A stretch of 7,366 nucleotides of DNA, taken from the NCBI GenBank assembly GCA_021810175.1, contig JAJZJJ010000131.1:1-7366 (forward strand). Direction: 5' to 3'. Position 1 is the stretch's first letter, and each line of letters starts with the position of its first letter. The DNA is from Acidobacteriota bacterium. Lineage in GTDB: Bacteria > Acidobacteriota > Terriglobia > Terriglobales > Acidobacteriaceae. Below are positions 6,906-7,366 of this stretch, piece after piece. The translations under genes and the position numbers were made by a program. The notes under the pieces were generated by a model. It saw only the letters and a program-made list of their open reading frames with translations. It was not told where the DNA came from and ran no database searches.

Positions 6906-6930
6906 ACCGGAAGCACCCTCCAGACGAGCG

Positions 6931-6965
6931 AAAGCCCTGCAGACACATTCGTCCGCAGGGCTTTT
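6931..6965 (+). terminator. intrinsic terminator of the esterase gene
   Basis: AAAGCCCTGC (6931-6940) pairs with GCAGGGCTTT (6955-6964). A single A/C mismatch is followed by GAC/GTC pairing around the loop ACATTC (6945-6950), and CTTTT ends the stem. It begins 25 nt after the esterase stop. On the minus strand the same stem is followed by TTTCG, so it may also stop opposing transcription, more weakly. Confidence 0.85.
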
Positions 6966-6983
6966 GTATCGCCGGTGATCTGT

Positions 6984-7087
6984 TGAGTTTGACCTGAGGC
7001 ACCCTCGCTATCCGATCGGGCCTCGGCGTGTCAGTTCCTGTTACGCCAGGTCTAGAGCCAAGGGCGCTCTAAGCCTCAGTCACCTCA
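6984..7087. ncRNA. candidate structured RNA, four-way junction, family unknown
   Basis: Found by hand pairing. Closing helix P1: TGAG (6984-6987)/CTCA (7084-7087), TGAC (6990-6993)/GTCA (7079-7082), TGAGGC (6995-7000)/GCCTCA (7073-7078). P2: CCCTCG (7002-7007) pairs with CGA (7013-7015) and GGG (7018-7020), loop CTATC. P3: CC (7021-7022)/GG (7049-7050) plus GGCGT (7025-7029)/ACGCC (7043-7047), 13-nt loop. P4: TAGAGC (7053-7058)/GCTCTA (7066-7071), loop CAAGGGC. The hairpins abut with almost no unpaired bases. Either strand could fold this way. It lacks tRNA T-loop and anticodon features and the signature boxes of cobalamin, TPP, SRP RNA, tmRNA or RNase P. A GC-rich background makes some chance pairing expected, so a transcript is not proven. 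Confidence 0.4.
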
Positions 7088-7151
7088 CGTTGAGTCATAC
7101 AACTACCATCAGAATTTTTCATAGATTATGGATCACCCTCCTTTCCCGTGT

Positions 7152-7168
7152 GCTTTTACCCTAAAAGC
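7152..7168. repeat. 17-bp perfect palindrome GCTTTTA-CCC-TAAAAGC
   Basis: GCTTTTA (7152-7158) and TAAAAGC (7162-7168) are perfect 7-bp arms around CCC. It shares its last base with the adjacent GC hairpin (7168-7182). On the minus strand it lies at the -10 position of a weak promoter-like match (TTGACC, plus coordinates 7186-7181, 17-bp spacer, TAGGGT). It could be an operator or a terminator-associated stem; the sequence does not decide. Confidence 0.4.
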
Positions 7169-7182
7169 CGCGCCCGACGCGG
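7163..7182 (-). terminator. possible terminator of the partial ABC ATPase gene
   Basis: The minus strand reads CCGCG (7182-7178), loop TCGGG, CGCGG (7172-7168), then CTTTTA. This is a short, all-GC 5-bp stem with a four-T run, about 85 nt after the stop at 7267. The stem is short for an efficient terminator. The position fits the end of that transcript. Confidence 0.4.
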
Positions 7183-7266
7183 TCAAGAGTGTATTTCCTA
7201 CCCCGCTTTTATCCCCTGAACACTCACCACCCCAACTCCCGCAGCGTCAACAATTTCCCGCTCCCG

Positions 7267-7366
7267 TCACCAGGCGTGGAAAAATCCCTTCCGCTCCGCC
7301 ATCTCCACGTCCACGCCAAACAGCTCTCGCAACTTCCCTTTCGTCAGCAGATCCTTCTTGCTCCCA
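7267..7366 (-). CDS. ABC transporter ATP-binding protein, C-terminal fragment (FecE/BtuD-like)
   Basis: The 3' end of a minus-strand gene whose start lies beyond the window. The last 32 codons read GSKKDLLTKGKLRELFGVDV, then EMAERKGFFHAW and the TGA at 7269-7267. The pattern of LLT, then LRELFGVDV, then ER.G.FHAW at the extreme C-terminus is typical of iron-siderophore/cobalamin-type importer ATPases (FecE/FhuC/BtuD). There the segment follows the nucleotide-binding core and reads as part of the gene's usual tail. No Walker or signature motif lies inside the window, so this rests on tail resemblance alone. It is convergent with the esterase. Confidence 0.5.
   Translation of the reverse strand, partial: GSKKDLLTKGKLRELFGVDVEMAERKGFFHAW

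Larger units (their letters stand above)
6906..7266. other. 361-bp convergent intergenic region with structured elements
   Basis: This lies between the end of the esterase and the end of the partial ABC ATPase gene. It holds, in order: the esterase terminator (6931-6965), a four-way-junction fold (6984-7087), a short AT-rich stretch, a 16S-tail-like sequence (7130-7145), a 17-bp palindrome (7152-7168), a GC hairpin (7168-7182), and GC-rich sequence without recognised features to 7266. No reading frame in it looks like a conserved protein. Confidence 0.7.

Noticed and set aside
6715..6978. Open frame overlapping the esterase end and its terminator
   Set aside because: It runs through the terminator hairpin and is a Ser/Thr/Pro-rich out-of-frame shadow of the esterase.
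6984..7087. tRNA, SRP RNA, tmRNA or cobalamin riboswitch as explanation of the fold
   Set aside because: There is no T-loop or CCA-type acceptor, no GGAAG-type SRP apical loop, no tmRNA or RNase P signature, and no B12-box or GCCACTG-like element on either strand.
7130..7145. Fragment of a 16S rRNA gene
   Set aside because: Only the last 15-16 bases resemble the 16S tail, with an inserted C. The sequence upstream is AT-rich and unlike helix 45, so it is better read as a minus-strand Shine-Dalgarno or a chance match.

Overview
The window is high-GC bacterial chromosome. Gene content suggests an Acidobacteriota member of the Terriglobia type. The pointers are a large soluble Ser/Thr kinase fused to a TolB-like domain and TPRs, a secreted SASA-family esterase, and a CAP-domain exoprotein. 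This placement is inferred from protein style, not from a marker gene.

Layout, left to right. A secreted CAP/SCP-domain protein (27-809, minus) diverges from an OppC/DppC-type ABC permease (874-1725, plus) that has no visible OppB, ATPase or binding-protein partner. Convergent with the permease is a minus-strand series: a Ser/Thr kinase (5002-2552), a 115-residue protein with one C-terminal membrane helix and a very strong Shine-Dalgarno (2384-2037), and ThiS (1955-1740). ThiS carries two residues beyond its Gly-Gly. A 277-bp divergent intergenic region (5003-5279) separates the kinase from a signal-peptide-bearing sialate O-acetylesterase-like protein (5280-6905, plus). That region holds overlapping candidate -10 boxes for both directions and a perfect 10-bp inverted repeat. 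The esterase ends in a clear intrinsic terminator (6931-6965).

The last 360 bp of non-coding DNA (6906-7266) lies between the esterase and the 3' end of a minus-strand gene cut by the window edge. That gene resembles the C-terminus of a FecE/BtuD-type ABC ATPase. This gap is the most unusual part of the window. It contains a 104-nt segment (6984-7087) that folds by eye into a closed four-way junction with three internal hairpins. Next to it are a 17-bp palindrome, a small GC hairpin with a T-run, and a near-copy of the 16S rRNA 3' tail, which on the minus strand reads as a Shine-Dalgarno. I could not assign the structured segment to a known RNA family.

The genes do not form one pathway. They look like ordinary chromosomal neighbours: signalling (kinase), thiamine sulfur transfer (ThiS), peptide or nickel-type transport (permease), and exported carbohydrate or envelope functions (CAP protein, esterase). 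I see no transposase, integrase, CRISPR array, tRNA or rRNA gene.
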